Shown: positions 55,718 through 62,109 of the stretch, in pieces
Layout of the letters: the number at the start of each line of letters is the position of its first letter
Position numbering within the stretch: position 1 is the stretch's first letter
IMG/VR virus record: IMGVR_UViG_3300034102_002101
Location: 56,667-120,666 of that record
DNA length: 64,000 bases
Direction: 5' to 3' (one strand)
Source: a virus
The notes under the pieces: generated by a model
Told to the model about the DNA's origin: nothing
What the model saw: only the letters and a program-made list of their open reading frames with translations
Database searches by the model: none
Made by a program: the position numbers and the translations under genes

Positions 55718-56490
55718 TTATTTATTATCATACATATCAATAAAATTAACTCCATACTTTTTTTTCGCGTATTGGATAAATGGAAAAATTTCGTTCTTTC
55801 CTATAATTGTTAATTTTTTGTTGAATTGTGATTTTTTGGCTATCCACTGTGGAGAATCATATCCTTTTATTTCTAAGTATTCATTTTCTGCGATTTTAAA
55901 ATCTGGGAATACTTTTGTTTTTTATTATTAAAATAATAATCAAAACCATGTGTGTTTCTCTCAAACCATATATTATTGTCGATTGCATGTATTACCCAAG
56001 CTAGTTCCCAAGAACTATCGCACCAATAACCTTTATACCAACCAGATTTTCCTCTTCCACCTTTAGATCTATATCCACCACATTTAGAACAGTCCTTCCC
56101 AGCGTCTGCGCACTTTTTACAACAAAATTTTACTTTTTTTCGAGCGGTTAGAAAATTCTTTTTACATACCTCACAAATTTTATTAACTTTATTTCTTTTT
56201 TTTACAATCAAGCGTTTTGTAACTTCTCTTGTTTTATTTAATTCTTGTGCGCATTCCACACAACAACATTTTTTTATAAATTTTACTTTCTTTGTTGTGA
56301 AAGGGTTATTGCAATTTTTACAATTTATTTCAACTAAATCAGCACGTTTACTTTTTCCATTATGTGTCATTGCACACGAATAACAACAAAAAAATTCCGT
56401 CTTTCCGCGTTTTATTAATCTATTGTATTCTCCTATATATCTATCAAATGGCAAATCACAATTCGAGCAAATTAATGATATGGTCTTCAT
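55718..56490 (-). pseudogene. EDxHD/Vsr-like homing endonuclease with zinc fingers, frameshifted
   Basis: The frame from ATG 56490 encodes three or four Cys pairs (CSNCDLPFD, CKNCNNPF, CEVCKKNF, CSKCGGYR) and SSWELAWVIHAIDNNIWFER, then runs out after FNNKKQK. The -1 frame continues exactly as VFPDFKIAENEYLEIKGYDS and ends at 55718, restoring the PDF...EIKG nuclease core of EDxHD-type homing enzymes. The break is at AAAAAACAAAAG on the minus strand. Its first finger matches that of the HNH enzyme at 54109. Genuine decay, frameshifting or a sequence error are all possible. Confidence 0.75.
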
Positions 56491-56494
56491 AAGT

Positions 56495-56504
56495 TATAAA
56501 TATA
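56495..56504 (-). promoter_or_regulatory. Putative late promoter motif TATATTTATA
   Basis: Minus strand motif four bases before ATG 56490. Confidence 0.45.
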
Positions 56505-56543
56505 CCCCAACAAGTCTTTCTTCCATAATTTTATTTTATTTAC

Positions 56544-56631
56544 TGGAGGAAAGTAATCGGATCGAACGATTGCCGTTTTAGCGACACTATAATTTTCGAA
56601 ATTATTTGAGGAACCAACCTCAGTACCTTCC
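56544..56631 (-). tRNA. tRNA-Ser(CGA)
   Basis: Acceptor GGAAGGT/ACTTTCC with encoded CCA, anticodon arm ATAAT-TTCGAAA-ATTAT, long class II variable arm, T-loop TTCGATC with GG in the D-loop (canonical elbow). Confidence 0.9.
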
Positions 56632-56636
56632 GTAAG

Positions 56637-56726
56637 TGGGGTGAGCAACGAGATTTGCACTCGCACGGAATTTTACTTCCAGCAGCTTCACAGGCTACCA
56701 TGTCTTCTGATTTCATCATACTCACC
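56637..56726 (-). tRNA. tRNA-His(GTG) with extra variable arm
   Basis: Acceptor GTGAGTA/TGCTCAC with an extra 5' G opposite C73, as tRNA-His needs; anticodon arm GTAGC-CTGTGAA-GCTGC. The variable region is 17 nt with a GGAA...TTCC hairpin, unusual for His. D-loop AG, T-loop TGCAAAT (variant elbow). Confidence 0.8.
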
Positions 56727-56735
56727 ATAAATAAA

Positions 56736-56836
56736 TCGTGTGGTTGGATTCGAACCAACGGCCCATGTATTATCCCTCTTTTTCGGTGTCATTTACCATC
56801 ATAGGGTACATTTATCTACCGCTGAATTACACACAA
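56736..56836 (-). tRNA. Oversized tRNA-like gene, anticodon uncertain
   Basis: TTGTGTG/CACACGA acceptor, D-loop with GG and a perfect GTTGG-TTCGAAT-CCAAC T arm, but ~101 nt long and no CCA. Either an ATGTA/TACAT anticodon stem encloses a 37-nt loop, or an ATG anticodon is followed by a ~33-nt variable region. Confidence 0.5.
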
Positions 56837-56839
56837 TTC

Positions 56840-56915
56840 TGGAGCTAGTAGTGGAATTTGCGTCCACATTTTCACATTACCGATGTGACACATCTGCTAT
56901 TTATGTTTTACCAGC
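56840..56915 (-). tRNA. tRNA-Thr(GGT)
   Basis: Acceptor GCTGGTA/TACTAGC with CCA, anticodon arm TCACA-TCGGTAA-TGTGA (C33 instead of U33), D-loop AAATAGCAG, T-loop CGCAAAT (A18G19/G55C56 elbow). Confidence 0.88.
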
Positions 56916-56919
56916 GAAA

Positions 56920-57390
56920 TTAACTTGTTAATAAATTTATGGCATCGATTATATTTTTATCGGATATTCCTTTTTCCATCGTGGTCAATACCAATCTACT
57001 TTTTAATGATACGAAAATATCAACATCATCTAAAATTATAAAGTTATCAATTGGTTTATTTCTAACCAACCAATCAAGTATTTCATCTTCCCTTGTCTTT
57101 TTATACATTTCCGAAAAATCATTGGTATTCCAATCTGTATGTAAGTGATCTAGTAAAAAATTCTCTTTCAATCTATTATATAGATTATGGATATACCCTT
57201 CACCTATGCACATTTCGGAAAATACTCGGTGACTAGATGATATAACAATTTTAGAATTTGTTCTTTTAATTATACCCAACAAAGCACATACGGAATTCGT
57301 GTCAAATTCATAACACAAACCATTTGATGTTTTCTGTGGTTTATTAGTTACCAATACCCCATCGATGTCTAAAAATATAATTTTGTTCAT
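56920..57390 (-). CDS. HAD-superfamily phosphatase (RNA-repair type)
   Basis: 156 aa from ATG 57390; the longer upstream frame runs into a tRNA gene and is rejected. MNKIIFLDIDGVLVTNKPQK carries the DxDG nucleophile motif, SKIVISSSHRVFSEMC motif II and FIILDDVDIFVSLKSRLV the DD metal motif. Small HAD proteins of this layout ('Swiss army knife' RNA-repair group) remove 3' phosphates during tRNA repair. Its location inside the tRNA cluster and the RNA ligase at 47476 support such a role. Confidence 0.75.
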   Translation of the reverse strand: MNKIIFLDIDGVLVTNKPQKTSNGLCYEFDTNSVCALLGIIKRTNSKIVISSSHRVFSEMCIGEGYIHNLYNRLKENFLLDHLHTDWNTNDFSEMYKKTREDEILDWLVRNKPIDNFIILDDVDIFVSLKSRLVLTTMEKGISDKNIIDAINLLTS

Positions 57391-57396
57391 AAATTG

Positions 57397-57472
57397 TGGA
57401 GGACTATCGAGGATTGAACTCGTGTAAGTTGATCCCGAAGGCATCAACAGACATTTCCATATAATATAGCCC
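57397..57472 (-). tRNA. tRNA-Glu(TTC), weak D arm
   Basis: Acceptor GGGCTAT/ATAGTCC with CCA, T-loop TTCAATC, and anticodon stem GTTGAT/ATCAAC around GCCTTCGGG, centring TTC. The D arm is poorly formed and position 33 is C. The 3' end is seven bases from the HAD gene. Confidence 0.65.
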
Positions 57473-57563
57473 ATAAATTGTCACCCCAATTTGAAAAAGG
57501 AGTGAGAAAACTTTTCATGTTTTTTATAGAGTCTCAAGGAAAAGTATAAATAACACTGACTCT

Positions 57564-57637
57564 TGGCTGGGGCTGATGGTATTGCGCCATCTTGTGAAGG
57601 TTCAGAATCTCCCATAATACTTTTATATGAAACCCCA
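57564..57637 (-). tRNA. tRNA-Gln(CTG)
   Basis: TGGGGTT/AGCCCCA acceptor with discriminator G and CCA, as in bacterial tRNA-Gln; anticodon loop TTCTGAA; T-loop CGCAATA with AG and no GG in the D-loop (variant elbow). Confidence 0.82.
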
Positions 57638-57691
57638 AGAATTACCGCGATAACGACAGTATCAACAACATGAACCATTGGTTCATATGAG

Positions 57692-57765
57692 TGGTAGCCC
57701 AACGGAGAATTAAACTCCGACATTCATCTTGAGAGGATGAAAACCTATCCTTAGTTTATTGGGCC
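57692..57765 (-). tRNA. tRNA-Glu(CTC)
   Basis: GGCCCAA/TTGGGCT acceptor with ACCA, anticodon arm TCATC-CTCTCAA-GATGA. D-loop AAGGATA with T-loop TTTAATT gives a G18A19/U55U56 elbow. Confidence 0.88.
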
Positions 57766-57774
57766 ACAAAATAT

Positions 57775-58224
57775 TCAATTACCGAATATTGAAAAATTCT
57801 TTACTTCAATCTTTTCTCCAACCTTTACTTGAAGTGATCGGATCATTTCATTAACTTTAACGAATCCGTCTCTCACGAATGGTTGATCAACTAACTCTTC
57901 TACTGTTTTTGGTTCCATTGCTACAATATGCAAAACCAAATCATTTCCAAGTTTAGAAAATTCTTCCGTGTTTGATACAAAATCTGTTTCAGAAAAAAGA
58001 TGAACCATTGCACCTTTCTTTCCACCAGTATGTATATAAGAAAAAACTCTACCAGAACCAGATTGTCGATTCTGCATTCTTTCTATTTTTCTACCTACCA
58101 AGTCAGTTGATGCCAATATAGCTTTATCTATATCGCCACCATTTTCTTTTAATAGCTTTGAACATTGGGCAATACCAAGTCCAGTGGATTTTCTCAATTC
58201 AGTTACTAATTTTGTTATATTCAT
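57775..58224 (-). CDS. tsf: Elongation factor Ts (compact phage version)
   Basis: 149 aa against ~280-300 in bacteria. Residues ~1-45 form the N-terminal UBA-like domain (LVTELRKSTGLGIAQCSKLL...GGDIDKAI). Residues ~55-110 are the EF-Tu-contacting core (YIHTGGKKGAMVHLFSETDF, then VSNTEEFSKLGNDLVLHIVA), containing the TDFV motif that opens the nucleotide site of EF-Tu. The end (DQPFVRDGFVKVNEMIRSLQ, VGEKIEVKNFSIF) matches the EF-Ts C-terminus, so one core subdomain and the coiled coil are missing. It stops 10 bases upstream of tRNA-Glu. It could recharge host EF-Tu or modulate it. Confidence 0.9.
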   Translation of the reverse strand: MNITKLVTELRKSTGLGIAQCSKLLKENGGDIDKAILASTDLVGRKIERMQNRQSGSGRVFSYIHTGGKKGAMVHLFSETDFVSNTEEFSKLGNDLVLHIVAMEPKTVEELVDQPFVRDGFVKVNEMIRSLQVKVGEKIEVKNFSIFGN

Positions 58225-58268
58225 TTTGTATCATAGATATCATCTCAGTCATTAGAGAAGCATCTAAG

Positions 58269-58358
58269 TGGTGGGTGAGGTTGGAGTTGCACCAACGAAG
58301 CCCGAGGGCTAATGTTTTACAGACACTTGGGACTAGCTGACAGTCCACACTCACACCC
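58269..58358 (-). tRNA. tRNA-Tyr(GTA)
   Basis: GGGTGTG/CTCACCC acceptor with ACCA, anticodon arm AGTGT-CTGTAAA-ACATT, class II variable arm AGCCC/GGGCT. D-loop TGTCAGCTA and T-loop TGCAACT (variant elbow). Confidence 0.92.
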
Positions 58359-58362
58359 GAAA

Positions 58363-58545
58363 TTATTTTTTATCCAATTCAGAAAGAACAGATTTTAAAG
58401 TTCTTCCATTTCTTTCGCAATAGCATTTATATCCATCTTCGTTTTGTTTTAATGTCCATTCTTCTATACACCCAGAACACCAAAATATTTCCTTGATTTC
58501 TTTCTTAGTAAAGAAAGATAAAATTAGATTGAACAATTTTTTCAT
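58363..58545 (-). CDS. Small zinc-binding protein
   Basis: 60 aa. A hydrophobic, basic N-terminus (KKLFNLILSFFTKKE) precedes a CSGC...CYC cysteine arrangement, probably a small zinc ribbon. It lies between two tRNA genes on the same strand, four bases after tRNA-Tyr. Function unknown. Confidence 0.5.
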   Translation of the reverse strand: MKKLFNLILSFFTKKEIKEIFWCSGCIEEWTLKQNEDGYKCYCERNGRTLKSVLSELDKK

Positions 58546-58621
58546 AAATTAAATGTGACCACGACAATAGATTAAATCTATCAACTGTCAACTGTGTAAT
58601 CGTCCTCCCGTATTACACCGC

Positions 58622-58696
58622 TGGTGGGAATACCAAGAATCAAACTTGGACTAAAACCTTCGCAAAGTTTTGTGCGATTCATTACACTATACTCCC
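58622..58696 (-). tRNA. tRNA-Arg(GCG)
   Basis: GGGAGTA/TATTCCC acceptor with ACCA, anticodon arm AAACT-TTGCGAA-GGTTT. D-loop TAATGAATCG and T-loop TTTGATT give a G18A19/U55U56 elbow. GCG (rather than ACG) is uncommon for bacterial Arg. Confidence 0.88.
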
Positions 58697-58794
58697 ATAA
58701 TTTTACTTGGTCCGATTCACACGGAACATTTCCTGTTTGTTGGAAATTTAAGAGCAGAATAGATATAACTCTAGTCTCGTTTCGCTCTAAGCAG

Positions 58795-58894
58795 TGGTGG
58801 TCTAGTTAGATTTGAACCTATTTCATTACTATGTACATCTGGTAGTACAATTTCCGACTCATAGTAACTACACGGAACTTATTTCCGTTAGACC
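58795..58894 (-). tRNA. Oversized tRNA-like gene, anticodon uncertain
   Basis: Acceptor GGTCTA/TAGACC with ACCA, T-loop TTCAAAT; ends lie 4-5 bases from neighbouring tRNAs, as processed genes do. It is 100 nt: an 8-bp stem TTACTATG/CATAGTAA encloses a 26-nt loop with an inner GTAC hairpin where the anticodon arm should be. Confidence 0.55.
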
Positions 58895-58898
58895 GTAA

Positions 58899-58973
58899 TG
58901 GTGCTCCATGACGGTTACGCTCCGTCCTCTGAAAATTGGCAATTTCCCATATTAACTAATATACGAATGAAGC
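58899..58973 (-). tRNA. tRNA-Gly(GCC)
   Basis: GCTTCAT/ATGGAGC acceptor with ACCA, anticodon loop TTGCCAA, D-loop ATTAGTTA, T-loop AGCGTAA (A18G19/G55C56 and A54/U58 swap). Confidence 0.9.
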
Positions 58974-59054
58974 ATAAATATAAACCATAAATCATCTTTC
59001 GATGCTTCTTCACATATAGGAATTAACCACCAATGAAGATGTATTTATATTTAA

Positions 59055-59140
59055 TGGCAGGGAGGGTGAGACTTGAACTCACAGGAATCTTTCGATATGC
59101 AGTTTTGGAGACTGCTGCAATGCCATTATGCGACCACCCT
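59055..59140 (-). tRNA. tRNA-Trp(CCA) with extra variable arm
   Basis: AGGGTGG/CCTCCCT acceptor with discriminator G and CCA, anticodon arm GCAGT-CTCCAAA-ACTGC. The variable region is 16 nt and holds an ATC-GAAA-GAT hairpin. Canonical GG/TTC elbow. Confidence 0.88.
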
Positions 59141-59235
59141 ATAAACTTGTAATAATTTTAAGACAGGGTGTTTAATCAACCTCGACCTCGGTGTTGAATA
59201 TTACGCCACCCAAGAGATCTCAATTTAATGAGAAT

Positions 59236-59319
59236 TGGAGCAAGTGGTGGGAATCGAACCCACTGCATAGTTTCCCATAAAGGCTTATGAAACCTCTTTT
59301 CACCCGGAGAATCACTTGC
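59236..59319 (-). tRNA. tRNA-Met(CAT) with long variable region
   Basis: GCAAGTG/CACTTGC acceptor with TCCA. Best anticodon arm GAGGT-TTCATAA-GCCTT, leaving a 16-nt variable region; an alternative fold GTTTC/GAAAC encloses a 14-nt loop. Canonical elbow. Confidence 0.78.
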
Positions 59320-59324
59320 GTAAA

Positions 59325-59597
59325 TTAACTTAAAATGGACTTACACCATTTACTTTTTAGTTCGATTGATAGTGTACTAACTAAAATACTTTCTATCTTA
59401 TCGACGATATCTGATATTATTGAATCAATCACTACATTTGTTGTGTATTTATCATATGGACTTTCTAAACACATACATTCATATTCTTTACCAATCCTTA
59501 ACAATCTTTCTTGGAAGATACTATCTTCAAATTTAGGTGTTTTAAATTTGGTATCGAACCTTATTTCGTAGATACTTAATTTTTCTCTTATTGTCAT
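59325..59597 (-). CDS. Small hypothetical protein
   Basis: 90 aa, alpha/beta N-terminus (REKLSIYEIRFDTKFKTPKF) and a helical C-terminal half (VVIDSIISDIVDKIESILVS). It has its own leaderless-type promoter, which supports a real gene within the tRNA cluster. Family unknown. Confidence 0.55.
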   Translation of the reverse strand: MTIREKLSIYEIRFDTKFKTPKFEDSIFQERLLRIGKEYECMCLESPYDKYTTNVVIDSIISDIVDKIESILVSTLSIELKSKWCKSILS

Positions 59598-59603
59598 AAA
59601 TAC

Positions 59604-59631
59604 ACATTACTATATAATTTAATATTGTCAA
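59604..59631 (-). promoter_or_regulatory. Leaderless-type promoter
   Basis: Minus strand TTGACA, N16, TAATGT. The TTG is 34 nt from ATG 59597. It may also transcribe the tRNAs downstream (59319 to 56544). Confidence 0.6.
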
Positions 59632-59726
59632 TCAAAAATGTACCTAGTAAAACTCGTCAGTTTTGTTCACATGTTATTTCATGATCTTCTGGTTCGGTGA
59701 TATTTTCATATCGCCCGTTACGGTAA

Positions 59727-59802
59727 TGGTCGAGATACTTGGAATCAAACCAAGATTCCAGATTTAGGAAATCCGTGTATTGTTCATTTATACGATACCT
59801 CG
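59727..59802 (-). tRNA. tRNA-Arg(CCT)
   Basis: CGAGGTA/TATCTCG acceptor with ACCA, anticodon arm CGGAT-TTCCTAA-ATCTG. D-loop AAATGAACA and T-loop TTTGATT (G18A19/U55U56). Confidence 0.9.
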
Positions 59803-59879
59803 ATTATAAATATTATTTCGATCCCAAGTTTAACCACCTGTGGAAGCATTTCATCAACCTTTGTCGAATCGAATATAAA

Positions 59880-59955
59880 TGGTAGGAAACCACGGATTCG
59901 AACCGTGAACCTTTTCGATGTAAACGAATTGCGCTAACCGTTGCGCCAGTCTCCC
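59880..59955 (-). tRNA. tRNA-Val(TAC)
   Basis: GGGAGAC/GTTTCCT acceptor with ACCA, D arm GCGC-AACGGTTA-GCGC, anticodon loop TTTACAT, T arm CACGG-TTCGAAT-CCGTG (canonical). Confidence 0.88.
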
Positions 59956-59968
59956 ATATTACAAACTG

Positions 59969-60040
59969 AGCTAGATGTGGGATTTGCACCCACTTTTCAA
60001 GTTTACGAAACTCGCACATATCTTCATATGTTTATCCAGC
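59969..60040 (-). tRNA. tRNA-Thr(CGT)
   Basis: GCTGGAT/ATCTAGC acceptor, CCA not encoded (CAG follows). Anticodon arm CGAGT-TTCGTAA-ACTTG, D-loop ATGAAGAT, T-loop TGCAAAT (variant elbow). Confidence 0.88.
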
Positions 60041-60042
60041 AA

Positions 60043-60132
60043 TGGTGCCTCCGGTTGGACTCGAACCAACATTTGTGTCCTTGTGTGCCAAACATTTTAA
60101 GTGTTCCGAATAAACCATTCTTCTACGGAGGC
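60043..60132 (-). tRNA. tRNA-Leu(TAA)
   Basis: Perfect GCCTCCG/CGGAGGC acceptor with ACCA, anticodon arm GAACA-CTTAAAA-TGTTT, class II variable region, T-loop TTCGAGT (canonical). Two bases from tRNA-Thr. Confidence 0.9.
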
Positions 60133-60135
60133 AAA

Positions 60136-60222
60136 TGGTGGGTAATGTGGGCAACGATCCCACACGATATTTCTATCCTTAGTTTTTGAAACTAAGCTGT
60201 ATGCCAATTCCAGCAATTACCC
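60136..60222 (-). tRNA. tRNA-Leu(CAA)
   Basis: Perfect GGGTAAT/ATTACCC acceptor with ACCA, anticodon arm TTAGT-TTCAAAA-ACTAA, class II. D-loop has GG; T-loop ATCGTTG shows the A54/U58 swap with U55C56 kept. Confidence 0.9.
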
Positions 60223-60226
60223 AAAA

Positions 60227-61141
60227 TTAAACTTTACTATATTTTACCTTCTCCCAATATCCTCTTGGTTTCATCTGCAAATCGTACGCTTTGCACCATT
60301 TCCTAATAGCGTTGTCTGATACATTATATTGTTTTGCTATTTGTACGATTGGTGTGTTCTCTATCATTTTACTTAAATCTTCTTTTGATGGTCTATCTTT
60401 TACTCTTCTATTAGATAAACCAATTTTAGTTACCCATTCCTTCGACTTATTCGATCCGTTATATTCACTCTTTTGATGTGATACTTCAATACTATCGATT
60501 GGTTCTACAAATGGTTTCTTTACTAGATGTGGAAGTAATTTTTTTAATCTGTTATAATTTGTTCCAGTTGTCATGTTCATCTTTAACATCACTTGTCGTA
60601 TGTTTGTGCAGTTTTCGGAAGCTTTTTTGATATCTTCGTCCGAATATCTATTTTGAACATTTGAACAATATGTGTCAGTTTGTGAGTGACAATTTGGACA
60701 TAAAAATCTCAAATTTTCTAATCTGTTATCGTTATTTATTCCATTTATATGATCTAAGTGCAGGTTTATTGGTCTGTTATTCCAATTGTCGATTAACCCA
60801 CATTCTCCGCACATATATGGAATAAATTTTTCTTGTATTATACACTTTTTTATCATCGATCTACCCGTCTTTGAATTAACACAAAAATGTTTTTCCATTG
60901 GATTACCAGACTTCGTTGGATACGTTATTATATTCTTTCCCTTTGACCATCCTTGCCCAAGAAAATGTTCCGTTGAAATATTGTATTTTTTTATTGCATT
61001 TTTTAGTCGCCTAATCGCACCGTTACCCTGCTTAAAATTCATATTTTTTATTAAGCACGTAAAAGAAGTTGATATTTTAACATTTTCACGTAACAATTTT
61101 ATATTTTCATCTGTCCATTTATACCATTTAAATTTGTTCAT
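60227..61141 (-). CDS. HNH homing endonuclease with HTH-like C-terminus
   Basis: 304 aa. The HNH core is YMCGECGLIDNWNNRPINLH, LDHINGINNDNRLENLRFLC and PNCHSQTDTY with its two Cys pairs. After it come two copies of a helix-turn-helix-like segment (SDEDIKKASENCTNIRQVML and PSKEDLSKMIENTPIVQIAK), which may read the target. It sits between tRNA genes, five bases from tRNA-Leu(CAA), so the intergenic space of the tRNA array is its likely homing site. Confidence 0.9.
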   Translation of the reverse strand: MNKFKWYKWTDENIKLLRENVKISTSFTCLIKNMNFKQGNGAIRRLKNAIKKYNISTEHFLGQGWSKGKNIITYPTKSGNPMEKHFCVNSKTGRSMIKKCIIQEKFIPYMCGECGLIDNWNNRPINLHLDHINGINNDNRLENLRFLCPNCHSQTDTYCSNVQNRYSDEDIKKASENCTNIRQVMLKMNMTTGTNYNRLKKLLPHLVKKPFVEPIDSIEVSHQKSEYNGSNKSKEWVTKIGLSNRRVKDRPSKEDLSKMIENTPIVQIAKQYNVSDNAIRKWCKAYDLQMKPRGYWEKVKYSKV

Positions 61142-61194
61142 ATATTATAAGTATAATGGTAAACACGAAAACGTGTAGAATTCTTTATTATTTT

Positions 61195-61272
61195 TGGTAC
61201 TCATTGAGGGATTCGAACCCATCACTTTACAAATTCTAAATTTGTTGCCGCTACCAATTGGGCTAAATGAGC
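61195..61272 (-). tRNA. tRNA with UAG anticodon in a class I body
   Basis: GCTCATT/AATGAGT acceptor with ACCA, D arm GCC...GGC with GG, anticodon arm ACAAA-TTTAGAA-TTTGT, T-loop TTCGAAT. UAG reads CUA (Leu), but the variable region is only ~6 nt, unlike every bacterial tRNA-Leu. Confidence 0.75.
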
Positions 61273-61499
61273 ATAAATATATCTGATTCAACGAGACTTG
61301 CATACCCGTATTTACATTCTAACGAAAATAATGAGTCTCTGCAATATTTTTAATATTCTGTAATCTACGGTATCAACTCTTTACTACCGCAATGCTGTTT
61401 ATATTCTCTCCAGCAGTCAAGCCTATGGATCATCAACGGCTTTCTCTAAATTTTTAGCCCCCAATGTTACAATTTCTCATAACACCGGAAATGGGTAAT

Positions 61500-61575
61500 T
61501 GGTGGTGCCCACGGGATTTGCACCCGTTGCCTTACGGTTATCAACCATATGCTCATCTATATGAGCTTGAACACC
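61500..61575 (-). tRNA. tRNA-Ile(GAT)
   Basis: GGTGTTC/GGGCACC acceptor with ACCA, anticodon arm TATGG-TTGATAA-CCGTA, D arm GCTC-ATATAGAT-GAGC, T-loop TGCAAAT (variant elbow). Confidence 0.92.
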
Positions 61576-61676
61576 ATAAACTAATTTATCTCTGGACAAT
61601 CTTATCTAAATATTGTCGTGTTAGGTTACTGTTAGATCAGTCAATCCAATCACATCACATCACATCAGAAATAAAA

Positions 61677-61767
61677 TGGAGGAAGAAGTAGGATTTGAAC
61701 CCACGGGACGCTATTAACATCCTTCGCATTTCAAGTGCGGTGCCTTAAACCACTCAGCCATTCTTCC
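61677..61767 (-). tRNA. tRNA-Ser(TGA)
   Basis: GGAAGAA/TTCTTCC acceptor with TCCA, anticodon loop CTTGAAA, long variable arm, D-loop with GG and T-loop TTCAAAT (canonical). Confidence 0.92.
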
Positions 61768-61869
61768 TTAAATTGTCCTCCAAATACATGGAGGTAGTAA
61801 CATTTGCCGTTTCTTCCACCATAGTTTGTTCACGTTATATACCGTATATGGTTTAAGTTACCTAGAAAC

Positions 61870-61944
61870 TGGTGCAACGGACAGGATTTGAACCTGCAAC
61901 AGCCTGTTTGGAAAACAGGGACTCTACCATTGAGCTACCGATGC
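61870..61944 (-). tRNA. tRNA-Gly(TCC)
   Basis: GCATCGG/CCGTTGC acceptor (one mismatch) with ACCA, anticodon arm CCTGT-TTTCCAA-ACAGG, D-loop AATGGTA, T-loop TTCAAAT (canonical). Confidence 0.92.
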
Positions 61945-61962
61945 ATTTAATCTAACTTCACT

Positions 61963-61990
61963 AACATAACATAAATATTATCTATGTCAA
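61963..61990 (-). promoter_or_regulatory. Promoter for tRNA genes
   Basis: Minus strand TTGACA, N16, TATGTT; the expected start is ~11 nt before tRNA-Gly(TCC). Confidence 0.5.
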
Positions 61991-62012
61991 ACTTTTTCGT
62001 ATAAATTTATAC

Positions 62013-62106
62013 TGGCGGAAAACGAGGGGATCGAACCCTCACCGGGTTTTAAAGTCCGGAACTGTTTAGCAAACAATCGTAACAAACCAATATTTACCTG
62101 CTTTCC
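62013..62106 (-). tRNA. tRNA-Ser(GCT)
   Basis: GGAAAGC/GTTTTCC acceptor with GCCA, anticodon arm ATTGT-TTGCTAA-ACAGT, class II variable arm, T-loop TTCGATC (canonical). Confidence 0.9.
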
Positions 62107-62109
62107 GTA

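Noticed and set aside
56100-56200. Programmed -1 frameshift in the EDxHD endonuclease
   Set aside because: The A-rich run at the break (about 55910-55925) resembles A-AAA-AAC, but its phase relative to the reading frame is wrong for a classical slippery site.
57481-57723. 80-codon minus-strand frame
   Set aside because: It covers tRNA-Gln(CTG) and part of tRNA-Glu; the structured RNA genes are far better supported.
59160-59215. Small tRNA-like hairpin between tRNA-Trp and tRNA-Met
   Set aside because: GGGTG/CACCC ends and an inner TCAAC/GTTGA pair exist, but there is no T arm and the length is only ~55 nt; not listed as a gene.
61273-61499. Additional tRNA in the 225-bp gap before tRNA-Ile(GAT)
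   Set aside because: A weak ACGGG...CTCGT stem and a GAGACT/AGTCTC pair occur, but no acceptor or anticodon arm could be matched.
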